From positions 1 to 64,000 of the forward strand of contig CBDCZI010000015.1 of the NCBI GenBank assembly GCA_965224495.1: 64,000 nt of DNA, read 5' to 3'. The translations under genes were made by a program, and so were the position numbers. How positions within the stretch are numbered: the stretch's first letter is position 1; each line of letters starts with the position of its first letter. Source of the stretch: CBDCZI01 sp965224495 (GTDB taxonomy: Bacteria; Bacteroidota; Bacteroidia; Cytophagales; JAAEPT01). The notes beneath the pieces are model-generated. The model worked only from the letters and a program-made list of their open reading frames with translations. It was not told the origin of the DNA and searched no databases. Of this stretch, positions 28,420 through 37,234 are shown piece by piece.

Positions 28420-28526
28420 AGTTGGCTATTTTAGATACTACAAGGTAGTTTTATTATTTATAATTTCAAGTATTTTCATTAACAAACGACGAAATAACCT
28501 TTTGCCTGGGTGTGGTGTTGACCGAC

Positions 28527-28658
28527 GCGTTAGGGATAGAAGAGAAAATCCTTTTGGTTCTCTGTTCTTCCTTAGGTTGTAAAGAAATAGACTAATTAAC
28601 GAAACATCTAAATAACGGGACGCTTCACACCAAAAGATTGCAACGAATAGCCCGCCCC
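28527..28658. repeat. structured interspersed repeat, copy 1
   Basis: Left arm TTAGGGATAGAAGAGAAAAT plus CCTTTTGG and right arm CCAAAAGATTGCAACGAA plus TAGCCCGCCC flank a variable insert of about 65 bases. The arms are complementary around ATCCTTTTGGT/ACCAAAAGAT (one bulge) and GGG/CCC. A second copy with the same arms and an unrelated insert is at 61776-61906. It appears intergenic, between a DUF4349 gene and a LolA-like gene. Conserved arms with a variable centre suggest a mobile or RNA element rather than coding sequence. Confidence 0.65.
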
Positions 28659-28730
28659 CTTCCCTCACTACGTGTGTACTCTTCTTTTCATAGAGAATAC
28701 AGCTACGAATAGTGAAAAAATAAGACACAA

Positions 28731-28763
28731 AAAAAGGGGAACGTCCAAGACATTCCCCCTTTT
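28731..28763. terminator. intrinsic terminator downstream of the LolA-like gene
   Basis: Stem AAAAGGGGAA with TTCCCCCTTTT (one extra C and a one-base mismatch) plus inner GTC/GAC, flanked by A and T runs. On the minus strand it follows the LolA-like gene by about 25 bases. Confidence 0.75.
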
Positions 28764-28785
28764 AATTTTCACTTATTTAAAGATT

Positions 28786-29454
28786 TTATTCTCTCATATC
28801 AATCACCTCAACGCCTGCGTGTGTGCTTTTGTTAAAAATAAACACTTGGTCTGCTAAAGTAACATTTTGAGCAAATTTCGTTATTGTCGTCGTATAATTT
28901 ACTCCTGACTTTTCGAATATTTTCCAACGTACCAATTGACTGTTTTTTTGAGCAATGTATAGTTTGATTTTAAAAACTGAAACTCGTCTCATCTCATCAG
29001 CTGATTTATCTGGTGACAATTCGATAAAATCACAAACTACTCCGTTGATTGTTTCCGTCCCTAAGTGTATGTATTTGTAATCACTCTTGTAAGCTTTCAA
29101 ATATTTATCGATGGCGAAATCTTCATTTTGTTCTGGGTCACTGGTGTAAATATTCACCTCGTTATCCTCTTTATAGTAAATAGATAGTGTTTTTCCGTCA
29201 TTAAAGACTTCTCTACCATCAGTAGAATTTACATATACTTTTTTGTTTTTGAATTTAATATCTCCCAAAAAAGTTTCATCTGCAATGCTTGGCACGTGTT
29301 TCACAAACGAAAAACTCGCAGTAAAAGAGCTTAAACTAGTGAATTTATCGAGTGCTTTATCCAAAATAACTTTTGCTTTTGGGTCTTTGGTCCCCTGACC
29401 AAAAACATTACCGAATACGGCTAATGTGACAAGTAATAGTATGCTCTTTTTCAT
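28786..29454 (-). CDS. LolA-like outer-membrane lipoprotein carrier family protein
   Basis: Periplasmic protein of the LolA/LolB fold that would ferry lipoproteins to the outer membrane. I start it at MKKSILLLVTLAVFGNVFGQ, an obvious signal peptide, rather than at an ATG six codons earlier that overlaps ftsK. The mature part has the family outline: an N-terminal helix with ILDKALDKFTSLSSFTASFSF, strands FLGDIKFKNKKVYV and DGKTLSIYYKEDNEV, and an ending with ANVTLADQVFIFNK-like strands. It directly follows ftsK on the same strand, a common pairing across bacteria (ftsK-lolA). Confidence 0.88.
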   Translation of the reverse strand: MKKSILLLVTLAVFGNVFGQGTKDPKAKVILDKALDKFTSLSSFTASFSFVKHVPSIADETFLGDIKFKNKKVYVNSTDGREVFNDGKTLSIYYKEDNEVNIYTSDPEQNEDFAIDKYLKAYKSDYKYIHLGTETINGVVCDFIELSPDKSADEMRRVSVFKIKLYIAQKNSQLVRWKIFEKSGVNYTTTITKFAQNVTLADQVFIFNKSTHAGVEVIDMRE

Positions 29455-29458
29455 ATCT

Positions 29459-32011
29459 CTATATTTTTCCATTTAACTCATTCAATAACTGTTCCAAAGC
29501 GAACTCGTCGGGAACTAATACGTCTCGGGCTTTACTTCCTCCAAACGGACCAACAATTCCTGCTGCCTCTAATTGATCAATAATTCGACCTGCTCGGTTG
29601 TAACCCAATTTCATTTTTCGCTGTATCAACGAGGTACTTCCTTGCTGATGCAATACAATTGTTCGTGCAGCATTTTCAAACAAAACGTCTCTATCTGCCA
29701 AATCTACACCTTTCCCTCCTTCTTTGGTGTCGTCCACATATTCAGGCAATAAGTATGCCTCACCGTAACCTTTCTGATCTCCAATGAAATTAACCAACGC
29801 TTCTACTTCTGGCGTATCGATAAATGCACACTGCACACGTGTGGCTTCTGAGCCTTGCATAAACAACATATCACCCTTTCCAATCAACTGATCGGCTCCA
29901 CCTGCGTCCAAAATAGTCCTCGAATCAATTTTAGACGTTACTCTAAATGAACAACGTGCGGGGAAATTGGCTTTAATAATACCTGTAATTACATTTACCG
30001 ATGGTCTTTGTGTTGCCACAATCAAGTGAATACCGATGGCACGAGCCAACTGAGCCAAACGAGCAATTGGCGTTTCCACCTCTTTACCTGCTGTCATCAT
30101 CAAATCGGCTAATTCATCAATAACAAGTACTATATAAGGTAAAAAACGATGCCCTTTATTTGGGTTTAATTTGCGTTCTATAAACTTTTGATTGTACTCT
30201 TTTAAGTTTCTACAAAGTGCATCTTTCAATAAATCATAACGCTGATCCATCTCTATACATAGTGAATTTAGCGTATGTACTACCTTTGTAGTATCTGTAA
30301 TAATTGCTTCTTCGGTGTCTGGTAACTTCGCTAAAAAGTGTTTTTCTATTTTCGCAAAAATAGACAATTCCACTTTTTTTGGATCGACCAATACAAATTT
30401 CAATTGTGACGGGTGCTTACTATAAAGCATTGACGCTAGCATTACATTTAACCCGACTGACTTACCTTGACCTGTTGCTCCCGCCATCAAAACGTGAGGC
30501 ATTTTAGCCAAATCAATCATAAATACTTCGTTGGTTATCGTTTTACCTAATACAATAGGTAAATCCATATCCGACTTCATGAATTTTTCTATGCCTATCA
30601 CCGATTTGATAGATACTGCTTCAGGTTTGATATTCGGCACTTCAATACCTATAGTGCCTTTACCTGGTATTGGGGCAATAATACGAATACCTAATGCTGC
30701 CAAACTCAATGCGATATCGTCTTCTAAGTTTTTAATCTTAGATATTTTAATTCCTGCTTGAGGGATAATCTCATAAAGTGTTACCGTAGGTCCTATTGTC
30801 GCCTTTATATGCTGAATCCCAATTTTGTAATTCGCTAAAGTATTGACAATCTTATCTTTATTTTCTTCTAATTCTTCACGTGTTACAGGTGTCTTTGAAC
30901 CTCCTCTATCTATCAACAGGTCAACTGTTGGGTATTGGTAAGTTGCCAAATCTAACTTTGGGTCGTAGTTTTCTACTTCACCATCTGCAATGCGGTCTGC
31001 CAATGTTTTGTCTAATTCTATATCTATTTTTTCTCCTGCTGTTTTAGCTTCTTCTACTATTGGTGCGTCAGGAATAGTTTCTTCTAGCTCCATTACCAAC
31101 TCTTGAGGTTCAACCTTTTTCACTGGTTTCACAACAGGAACGTCAAAATCAACCTCCCCTCCTTGTACTGGCTCAACGGGTTTTAGTTCTTCAATCGTTG
31201 CTTTTTCTACAACAGCTGATGATTCTATGAATTTAGGTTGCTCTTCTCCAACCTCTACTTTATCTTCCGTTGGAAATTCACCCTCTTCAATATGTCTTTC
31301 TTCTTCATATAAGGGTTCGCTTTCACCATCATCTGTTACGATATGGTCTTTCAATTCATTCGTATCAACATCTGCTAACGGGTCTAACAATTGCTTAAAT
31401 GAACGGATATTAAAGAAATAAACAAGGTAGATTGATAAGGACAATAATTGAATCAATACCGTTCCCCAACCAACTAACCCGTTTAAAACAAAGGCTATAG
31501 TAAAACCAACGCCACCACAAATCAACCCTAGAGAAGAATTTGCATTATCTCCTATATAATAGAAATAACCTAAAGTGATACTCAACCAAATAGTCATAAA
31601 AAAAGACATGTTAAGTACTTTGGGTAATAAACGCATCGGTTTATTGAATAAAAACCTTGCCGCATACATCAGTAAAATTGGCACAAGTGAAAAAACACCG
31701 ATACCAAACCAACGCATAATCAAATATTGTGACAACGTCGCTCCAACTAATCCCCAATTATTTTCAACTTCAGTTGCCAAATACTTAAACTCAACATCGC
31801 CCAATGATTCGACAATAGAATAATCGTGAATGCCCGTAAAAAGAAAATAAATAAATGACATCAATAAATTTATCGCTACTACAATAAGAACCAATCCTAT
31901 CGCAATACGAAAACGTTTGTCCTTCATAAAATCAAAGTTAAAATCGAAATTTAACTTTATTTTTTCTTTAGGCGTTTCTTTGACTTTACTTTTAAATGTG
32001 TTACCTGCCAT
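29459..32011 (-). CDS. ftsK: DNA translocase FtsK/SpoIIIE
   Basis: Septal DNA pump for chromosome segregation. The 850 residues contain four N-terminal transmembrane helices (residues about 33-195), an acidic linker rich in Glu/Val/Pro (about 210-370), and the motor with Walker A GATGQGKSVGLN near residue 507, Walker B VLVIDELADLMM, and the C-terminal winged-helix gamma domain (STSLIQRKMKLGYNRAGRIIDQLE) that reads KOPS-like sequences. It forms an operon with the LolA-like gene and lies 21 bases after pyrD. Confidence 0.96.
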   Translation of the reverse strand: MAGNTFKSKVKETPKEKIKLNFDFNFDFMKDKRFRIAIGLVLIVVAINLLMSFIYFLFTGIHDYSIVESLGDVEFKYLATEVENNWGLVGATLSQYLIMRWFGIGVFSLVPILLMYAARFLFNKPMRLLPKVLNMSFFMTIWLSITLGYFYYIGDNANSSLGLICGGVGFTIAFVLNGLVGWGTVLIQLLSLSIYLVYFFNIRSFKQLLDPLADVDTNELKDHIVTDDGESEPLYEEERHIEEGEFPTEDKVEVGEEQPKFIESSAVVEKATIEELKPVEPVQGGEVDFDVPVVKPVKKVEPQELVMELEETIPDAPIVEEAKTAGEKIDIELDKTLADRIADGEVENYDPKLDLATYQYPTVDLLIDRGGSKTPVTREELEENKDKIVNTLANYKIGIQHIKATIGPTVTLYEIIPQAGIKISKIKNLEDDIALSLAALGIRIIAPIPGKGTIGIEVPNIKPEAVSIKSVIGIEKFMKSDMDLPIVLGKTITNEVFMIDLAKMPHVLMAGATGQGKSVGLNVMLASMLYSKHPSQLKFVLVDPKKVELSIFAKIEKHFLAKLPDTEEAIITDTTKVVHTLNSLCIEMDQRYDLLKDALCRNLKEYNQKFIERKLNPNKGHRFLPYIVLVIDELADLMMTAGKEVETPIARLAQLARAIGIHLIVATQRPSVNVITGIIKANFPARCSFRVTSKIDSRTILDAGGADQLIGKGDMLFMQGSEATRVQCAFIDTPEVEALVNFIGDQKGYGEAYLLPEYVDDTKEGGKGVDLADRDVLFENAARTIVLHQQGSTSLIQRKMKLGYNRAGRIIDQLEAAGIVGPFGGSKARDVLVPDEFALEQLLNELNGKI

Positions 32012-32032
32012 TTTAACTGTTTGTAGGTCTAT

Positions 32033-33064
32033 TTATCGTTTCAATAACGCTTTATTAATCTTTTTTATCAATGAAGGTCCTTCGTAGATAAACCCTGAAT
32101 AAAGTTGAATCAAACTTGCTCCTGCATCTAATTTAGCTAAAGCATCTTCAACAGACATGATACCTCCTACCCCAATAATTGGGAAAGATTTATTCGATTT
32201 TTCTGACAAATAACGCACCACTTCTGTCGAACGTGCCGTCAATGGTTTACCACTCAACCCTCCTGCTCCAATCTTTTCAACTTTTTCCCAATTGGTAATC
32301 AAGTTATCCCTTTTTACTGTTGTATTCGATGCAATTACACCGTCTAATTTCACTTCTTGTACAATCTCAATGATATCATCTAATTGCTCATTTGTCAAGT
32401 CTGGTGCTATTTTTAATAAGATAGGTTTTGGTTTTGCTTTCTTTGCATTCAATTCTTTCAAACCTCCTAATAATTGTTTCAAGGGCTCTTTTTCTTGTAG
32501 TTCTCTTAAATTAGGTGTGTTAGGCGAACTTACATTTACCACAAAATAATCAACATAATTAAACAGTGCTTCAAAACTTTTCTGGTAATCAGAAAATGCC
32601 TCTTCATTAGGTGTTACTTTATTTTTACCTATGTTACCTCCAACTAAAACTTTCGATTTACGTGCTTTTAATCGTTCAATTGCTTTTTCTACACCTTCAT
32701 TATTAAACCCCATACGGTTAATAATCGCCTGATCTTTTGTTACTCTAAACAAGCGAGGTTTTGGGTTTCCTTCCTGTCCTTTTGGTGTAATTGTTCCTAT
32801 TTCTAAAAAACCAAATCCTAATTCTCCTAACTCATCTATCGCACGAGCATCTTTATCAAAACCAGCTGCTAAACCGACAGGATTAGGGAATTTCAAGCCA
32901 AAAACTTCTGTTTCTAAACGCGTATCTTTGACTTTATACAATGCACCGAACAGTGCTTTTACCCCTGGTATTTTAAAACCTATTTTCAATACCGAAAAGG
33001 TAAAATGGTGTACTTTTTCTGGTGAAAACAAAAACAACAACGGACGGATAATTAATTTATACAC
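32033..33064 (-). CDS. pyrD: dihydroorotate dehydrogenase (quinone), class 2
   Basis: Membrane-associated FMN enzyme oxidising dihydroorotate to orotate in pyrimidine synthesis, with electrons to quinones. The 343-residue length and the N-terminal helical segment (MYKLIIRPLLFLFSPEKVHHFTF) are class 2 features. FMN-binding and catalytic parts are seen in NPVGLAAGFDKD, EIGTITPKGQEGNPKPR, VNVSSPNTPNLRELQ (with the catalytic serine) and GVGGIMSVEDALAKLDAGAS. Upstream of ftsK on the same strand. Confidence 0.96.
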   Translation of the reverse strand: MYKLIIRPLLFLFSPEKVHHFTFSVLKIGFKIPGVKALFGALYKVKDTRLETEVFGLKFPNPVGLAAGFDKDARAIDELGELGFGFLEIGTITPKGQEGNPKPRLFRVTKDQAIINRMGFNNEGVEKAIERLKARKSKVLVGGNIGKNKVTPNEEAFSDYQKSFEALFNYVDYFVVNVSSPNTPNLRELQEKEPLKQLLGGLKELNAKKAKPKPILLKIAPDLTNEQLDDIIEIVQEVKLDGVIASNTTVKRDNLITNWEKVEKIGAGGLSGKPLTARSTEVVRYLSEKSNKSFPIIGVGGIMSVEDALAKLDAGASLIQLYSGFIYEGPSLIKKINKALLKR

Positions 33065-33248
33065 GCTTCTTTATTAATACAAAGTTCAAAAACTTCCCCA
33101 AACGTCTTTAATAAACGTAAAAAGGCTTAGTTACAAAACTAATTCTTTGTATTGAATACCAAAAGTTTAAAGCAATAAATAATCTATTTACTGACAGTTA
33201 TTTTTAAACAACACCATAAAGTTCAATTCTTTGCTCCTATTCTGTTTT

Positions 33249-34352
33249 TTACTCAGGTTTTTCTACTCTACCGTCTGCGTGTTTAGCAAATCTACCTTGT
33301 GTTATTGGGTGGACATTGTCGTAACTATTCCAGGGCCAACCCCCAAATTGTGTCCGTTGGTAATCATCGAAAGCCTCTCTAATTTCTTCTTTGGTGTTCA
33401 TTACAAAGGGTCCGTGCTGGACTACGGGTTCATTAATTGGTCGTCCTTGTAAAATCAAAACATAGGCTTTTTTGGTACCGCTTTTCAATACAATTTCGGT
33501 TACAGGGTTAACTTGAATAGAATGATACTCCTTCAAAATCTCTTCGCCTACTGATAAACTATCTCCTTTAAAAAAATAAACTGTTCGGTTAATTCCTTCA
33601 CTTGCTTTGGGTAATTCCCATTTTGCGTTTGCATCTAACTCGATATACCAAATAGCGACTTCGTTTGTTGTGTCGTTTGCCCACGAGTTTGGCGGTGGCT
33701 TTGGTGCAAAAGATTGTTCGATTTGTCCTGCAATAACCTCTATTTGTACTCCTTTAGCATTGGTATATTGGGGGATTTGTTTTGACCAGAGCATTTTGAA
33801 ATGCGGCTCGACAAACTTATTTTTTTTTGGTAAATTAAGCCATATTTGAAACAGCTCCATCGGGTTTTCTTTTGTTTGATTAAGCAAGGGGAACATCTCG
33901 GCGTGTTGCAAACCTTTTCCTGCGGTCATCCATTGCACATCACCGTTGCCGTAACGTCCCGATGCTCCTGCCGAGTCCGAGTGATCAACCATCCCTTTTC
34001 TCACTACTGTTATCGTTTCAAAACCTCGGTGCGGATGCCCTGGGAAACCTGGTACTTTTTTCCCGTGGTACATACGCCAACCGTCTTTCAATAAAAAATC
34101 TTGCCCCAACTGTCTCCCCGATAAGCTTTCGTCTGGACCAAGGTCTTTATTCCCTTTTGGGTAAGCGTCTTCGTGATGAACACAAAACAAGAATGGATCC
34201 ATCGTTTCCCACTGAAACCCTAACGCTTTTTTGTTTTTTGTTTTCCAATCTTTCATTTTATTTATTTTAGATGACGCTAAAGAGATTTTCGGGATGAATA
34301 CAGCACCAACTGCTACTGCTATTTTTTGTAAAAACGACCTTCTGCTTTTCAT
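33249..34352 (-). CDS. pirin family protein with a Tat signal
   Basis: Bicupin pirin-like protein of 367 residues. The N-terminus MKSRRSFLQKIAVAVGAVFI has a twin-arginine motif (SRRSFLQK) and a hydrophobic stretch, so the folded protein would be exported by Tat. Metal ligands of the N-terminal cupin are present: HPHRGFETI (two His), and KGLQHAEMFP (His and Glu). The C-terminal cupin spans about residues 215-330. Known pirins are cytoplasmic or nuclear quercetinase-like or regulatory proteins; the exported form is less usual. Confidence 0.88.
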   Translation of the reverse strand: MKSRRSFLQKIAVAVGAVFIPKISLASSKINKMKDWKTKNKKALGFQWETMDPFLFCVHHEDAYPKGNKDLGPDESLSGRQLGQDFLLKDGWRMYHGKKVPGFPGHPHRGFETITVVRKGMVDHSDSAGASGRYGNGDVQWMTAGKGLQHAEMFPLLNQTKENPMELFQIWLNLPKKNKFVEPHFKMLWSKQIPQYTNAKGVQIEVIAGQIEQSFAPKPPPNSWANDTTNEVAIWYIELDANAKWELPKASEGINRTVYFFKGDSLSVGEEILKEYHSIQVNPVTEIVLKSGTKKAYVLILQGRPINEPVVQHGPFVMNTKEEIREAFDDYQRTQFGGWPWNSYDNVHPITQGRFAKHADGRVEKPE

Positions 34353-34524
34353 ATTACTCCATTTAAGTTATTCAAAAAACACTTGTTATTTGTTAATACG
34401 TATTTTGTTTAAACAAATATATGAATTTAAAGGATATTATACTTTATTTTTTTATTTAGAATAGAGAGCTTTACTATTTATGCTAAAAAGATTCACTTCT
34501 CCAATTGTCTTTTGCTTAGTCTCT

Positions 34525-34564
34525 TTAAATTTCTTGTATTCTCGTTCTCTTTATTACTTCTCTT
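34525..34564 (-). pseudogene. rhuM-like remnant, part beyond the IS1595 element
   Basis: Continues the decayed rhuM-like frame from 35719-35949 once the IS and one 8-bp duplication are removed (reads EVIKRTRIQEI then stop). Similarity to RhuM is lost after KREVIKRT, so only a short stub remains. Confidence 0.5.
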
Positions 34565-35718
34565 GGCTGTGTTCCACTAAAAAGTTGGTAAATCAAGCAC
34601 GAACTTTTCGTTTTGAGTGTTTTATAAATAGAACCAACTATTTATGCTATGCTTTTCAAAAATATATTTACTCGCTTAAGTCAGTTACCAACTGATGAAA
34701 AAGAAATTCTTGTAGAGAAATTGAAGTTTCAAATTTTTAGAGAACAAGAATACTTACCAATCAAAAACAGAAGAATATAAACGAGATTGCTGTCCAAAAT
34801 GCGGGTCGCATCACTTTATTAAATATGGTTTTAATAAATCATTAGAACAGCGTTACCAATGTAAAAAACAGACATGTAAAACCATTTTTTCGGACTCCAC
34901 TGGTTCAGCTATTCATCGTTTACAGTTGAAAGATAAATGGTATGAGTACGTTGATACGATGTTTAATGGTGATTTTTATTCCACAAGAGAAATGGGGAAG
35001 AGAATAAATGTTTGTCATAAAACAGCTTTCTTTTGGCGACATAAAATACTATTTGCAATAGCTAAAAAGGCAACAAAGTTATTTGGTATTGTGGAAATTG
35101 ATGATTTACATTACAGCTTTAATCAAAAAGGAAGAAAAAACTTAAGTTCCTCTAAAAAGAGAGGACGACAAAACAATAAACAAGGTGATAATTCTGAATC
35201 GGTCAAGGTATTAGCAACAGCAGATAGAGAAGGTGACCTGATTTTAGATGTTGTTAGAATTGGTCGACTAAAGGCTTCTGATGTTAAAAAATCAATTGGT
35301 GGAATCATAAATAAAGAGACAAATATTTTAACTTCAGATAAACACCCATCATTAAAGGCTTTTGCCAAGGCTTTTAGAATTCAGCACGAGACATTTTTAG
35401 CAAAATACCATTCGAGAGCTAAAATATATCATGTCAACACTATTAATGAAAAAGCTGGTAGATTAAAAACATTGGTCAATAGAGGGTTTAAAGGTGTTGC
35501 AACAAAGTATTTACACAATTATTGTAATTGGTTTACTCTAATTGAGTCTTTAAAACAAAGTTCAATTGATTTCTTTGATGAATCATTTCATAGCCATACT
35601 TCCTGGAGTGATTTTATGAAAAGAGAGGTGAATTATCAAATTTACCTAACTAATTATTCTAATTTGAAAGATTGAAAATTTATAGGCTATTTTACCAACT
35701 TTTAAATGGAACACAGCC
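34565..35718 (+). mobile_element. IS1595-family insertion sequence
   Basis: 1154-bp element with terminal inverted repeats starting GGCTGTGTTCCA at both ends (left GGCTGTGTTCCACTAAAAAG, right complement GGCTGTGTTCCATTTAAAAG, both continuing GTTGGTAAA). A perfect 8-bp target duplication CTTCTCTT flanks it (34557-34564 and 35719-35726), as expected for IS1595. It encodes one transposase whose frame is broken once near the N-terminus. It is inserted in a rhuM-like remnant. Confidence 0.93.
34649..35675 (+). pseudogene. IS1595-family transposase, one frameshift
   Basis: Transposase with an N-terminal zinc ribbon and an IS1595-type DDE domain. The start ATG 34649 gives MLFKNIFTRLSQLPTDEKE; after the A5 run near 34763 the frame must lose one base to continue as TEEYKRDCCPKCGSHHF and then YQCKKQTCK (four zinc cysteines). 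The total, less one base, is 342 codons. The catalytic part from 34926 has VEIDDLHYSF, TSDKHPSLKAFA and the NEKAGRLKTLVNRGFKG-TKYLHNYCNWF block. Without a shift only the zinc-ribbon start or the headless DDE part would be made. Confidence 0.85.
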
Positions 35719-35949
35719 CTTCTCTTTTACCTTGAACATGAACTTGTAAGAAATCCTTACAAGTTGCTTTTTCTTCCAACTCCCCTTCATTAAATATGTT
35801 TTTTAGGTGAATGGTTATGTTTTGAGGGAGTTGTTTGAAACAACTCTGCCATCAACTTCTGTGTCAACCAAACGGTTTCATCTTGAAAGCGAACGTCTAA
35901 TTACGTTTCTCCACTTTCTGTTTGATAGATGATTATTTGTGAGTTATTT
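35719..35949 (-). pseudogene. decayed RhuM/virulence-protein-like gene, 5' part
   Basis: Minus-strand translation gives SQIIIYQTESGET, a TAA, then LDVRFQDETVWLTQKLMAEL, close to the N-terminus of Virulence_RhuM proteins, which often lie inside type I restriction-modification loci. Defects: no ATG, a nonsense TAA where AAA or similar is expected, a frameshift after FQTT, with the frame resuming as NEGELEEKATCKDFLQV, and the IS1595 insertion at KREV. Clearly non-functional. The recognition is from remembered family pattern, not a search. Confidence 0.65.
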
Positions 35950-35958
35950 TACTCCTAA

Positions 35959-36114
35959 TTAATTCACTAATTTTTGATTAACATACAAAACCACATCTTT
36001 TATAATCAATTTTTGAATGGCATAAATTAAGGTTTCCATTGCTTTATAATCTGGTTGATTATTTTCTTTTGGAAGGTTCATTTTGAAACCTAAACTTTTA
36101 GAACTTCTTACCAT
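35959..36114 (-). CDS. 51-residue ORF, probably the C-terminal relic of a larger gene
   Basis: Protein-like frame (contains KSLGFKMNLPKENNQPDYKA and METLIYAIQKLIIKDVVLYV) ending 10 bases before the rhuM-like remnant. It lacks a convincing start region: the frame is open only seven codons further upstream. A tail of this type may belong to the methylase or accessory gene that usually precedes rhuM in restriction loci, but I am not sure. Treated as a remnant. Confidence 0.3.
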   Translation of the reverse strand: MVRSSKSLGFKMNLPKENNQPDYKAMETLIYAIQKLIIKDVVLYVNQKLVN

Positions 36115-36402
36115 AATCAAATCTACCAAGAATTGATTTCCTCATTAAAGTTGTAAAAAACAGCATAGTTTCTTTAGAGTATTCTTTTTTTCTAATGAAT
36201 GGCAATGTTAAGTGCATGGTAAGTAAGGCAATATAAAATACCGAGTTTTCAATAATCTACTTAGCCAAATATAAATATTTTGTTTTTAAATTCGTCTACT
36301 TAAAAGCCAAATTTTATATTTGAAGGACTTTCTAAATGGCTTTGAATTTTCAATCTATCACGATTTATCCTATTTACTACACACAGAGCTATCTACTGAT
36401 TA
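36115..36402. other. AT-rich gap without a gene
   Basis: Nearly 290 bases with stops in all frames between the rhuM-like relic and the next gene. It probably holds decayed sequence from the same lost locus. No hairpin or repeat stands out. Confidence 0.4.
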
Positions 36403-37197
36403 TCAATCTATTACCAAATGTAATAATCTATAAAAAAGATAGTTTTCATAAATATCATTTTCAACTTCTTTTTTTATTCGGACTTCATAGTTTGATAGCA
36501 CCTTAGTCCAATCTATATAACCATACCCATTGTCATTAAATCCGTTATATTCATTTTTTAATTCAGTAAACCCATTTTGAGTTCCTACAAATGAAATAGT
36601 ATCTCCTTTGTAGATTTCCGAATATTGTATATAGCCGTTTGGTAATTGCTCAACCAATAAGTTTTCATTGTTACTTTTTATTGAGTCGTTTAAAATATAG
36701 ATAGCGAATTTTTTTAATAAAGAATATGATTTTAAAGAATCATAAGTCACATAATAAATCTTTTCAGGGAGTCTGTCCTTAAATTTCTTTCGTGCAGAAA
36801 TAATTAGAGCGTAATTAGCTTTCGTCTTTTCAATAAACAAATCGTCATAGGTTATGTTTTTATAATTCAAAACGACTTCTGATGATTTAGAGACGACTTT
36901 ACACGGGCAAGGTGAGTCCGGTTCTGAGCAAGAAAAAAATAAAATTGTCAAAACAATTAATGCAATGACTGATGAAGAAAACAATAAGTTTCTTTTCCAT
37001 TTGATTTCAATCTTTTTCGCTTGCCATTTATATATTAAGGCAAGAATAATTGAAAGACCAATTAATATTGGAACAGATAAAACAAAAATCAAAGAAACTC
37101 CACCACCATCTACAGGAAATAAATTCATTAGAAGTAAAGTCAAAAAACCACTTCCGACTATTATCCAAGGTTTATACTTTTCTCTAGTACTGCTCAT
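36403..37197 (-). CDS. hypothetical membrane protein
   Basis: 264-residue protein that I do not recognise. Three hydrophobic segments lie in the first 90 residues (WIIVGSGFLTLLLMNLF, GVSLIFVLSVPILIGLSIIL, LLFSSSVIALIVLTILFF), the last ending in SCSEPDSPCPCK, a cysteine-rich stretch at the membrane surface. The remaining 170 residues are hydrophilic, with Tyr/Asn/Lys-rich segments (YNGFNDNGYGYIDW), and should be extracytoplasmic or cytoplasmic depending on topology. It stands alone between the rhuM-like relic and gldG. AT-richer than its neighbours, consistent with acquisition. Confidence 0.6.
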   Translation of the reverse strand: MSSTREKYKPWIIVGSGFLTLLLMNLFPVDGGGVSLIFVLSVPILIGLSIILALIYKWQAKKIEIKWKRNLLFSSSVIALIVLTILFFSCSEPDSPCPCKVVSKSSEVVLNYKNITYDDLFIEKTKANYALIISARKKFKDRLPEKIYYVTYDSLKSYSLLKKFAIYILNDSIKSNNENLLVEQLPNGYIQYSEIYKGDTISFVGTQNGFTELKNEYNGFNDNGYGYIDWTKVLSNYEVRIKKEVENDIYENYLFYRLLHLVID

Positions 37198-37234
37198 TTT
37201 TTACGCTTGTGCATAACTACGTTATATCAACCCT

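Noticed and set aside
28527..28658. Integron attC site (GCGTTAGGG next to a palindrome)
   Set aside because: No consensus RYYYAAC/GTTRRRY pair and no integrase or cassette array nearby.
28438..28728. 96-codon minus-strand frame between the DUF4349 and LolA-like genes
   Set aside because: It runs through the structured repeat and has no protein-like composition.
34480..34695. 71-codon plus-strand frame at the left IS1595 end
   Set aside because: It crosses the IS boundary and is the antisense of the rhuM-like remnant.
35741..35765. Perfect 10-bp hairpin AACTTGTAAG/CTTACAAGTT followed by GCTTTTTC, terminator-like
   Set aside because: It lies inside the decayed rhuM-like frame (codes for TCKDFLQV on the minus strand), so it is probably a coding coincidence.
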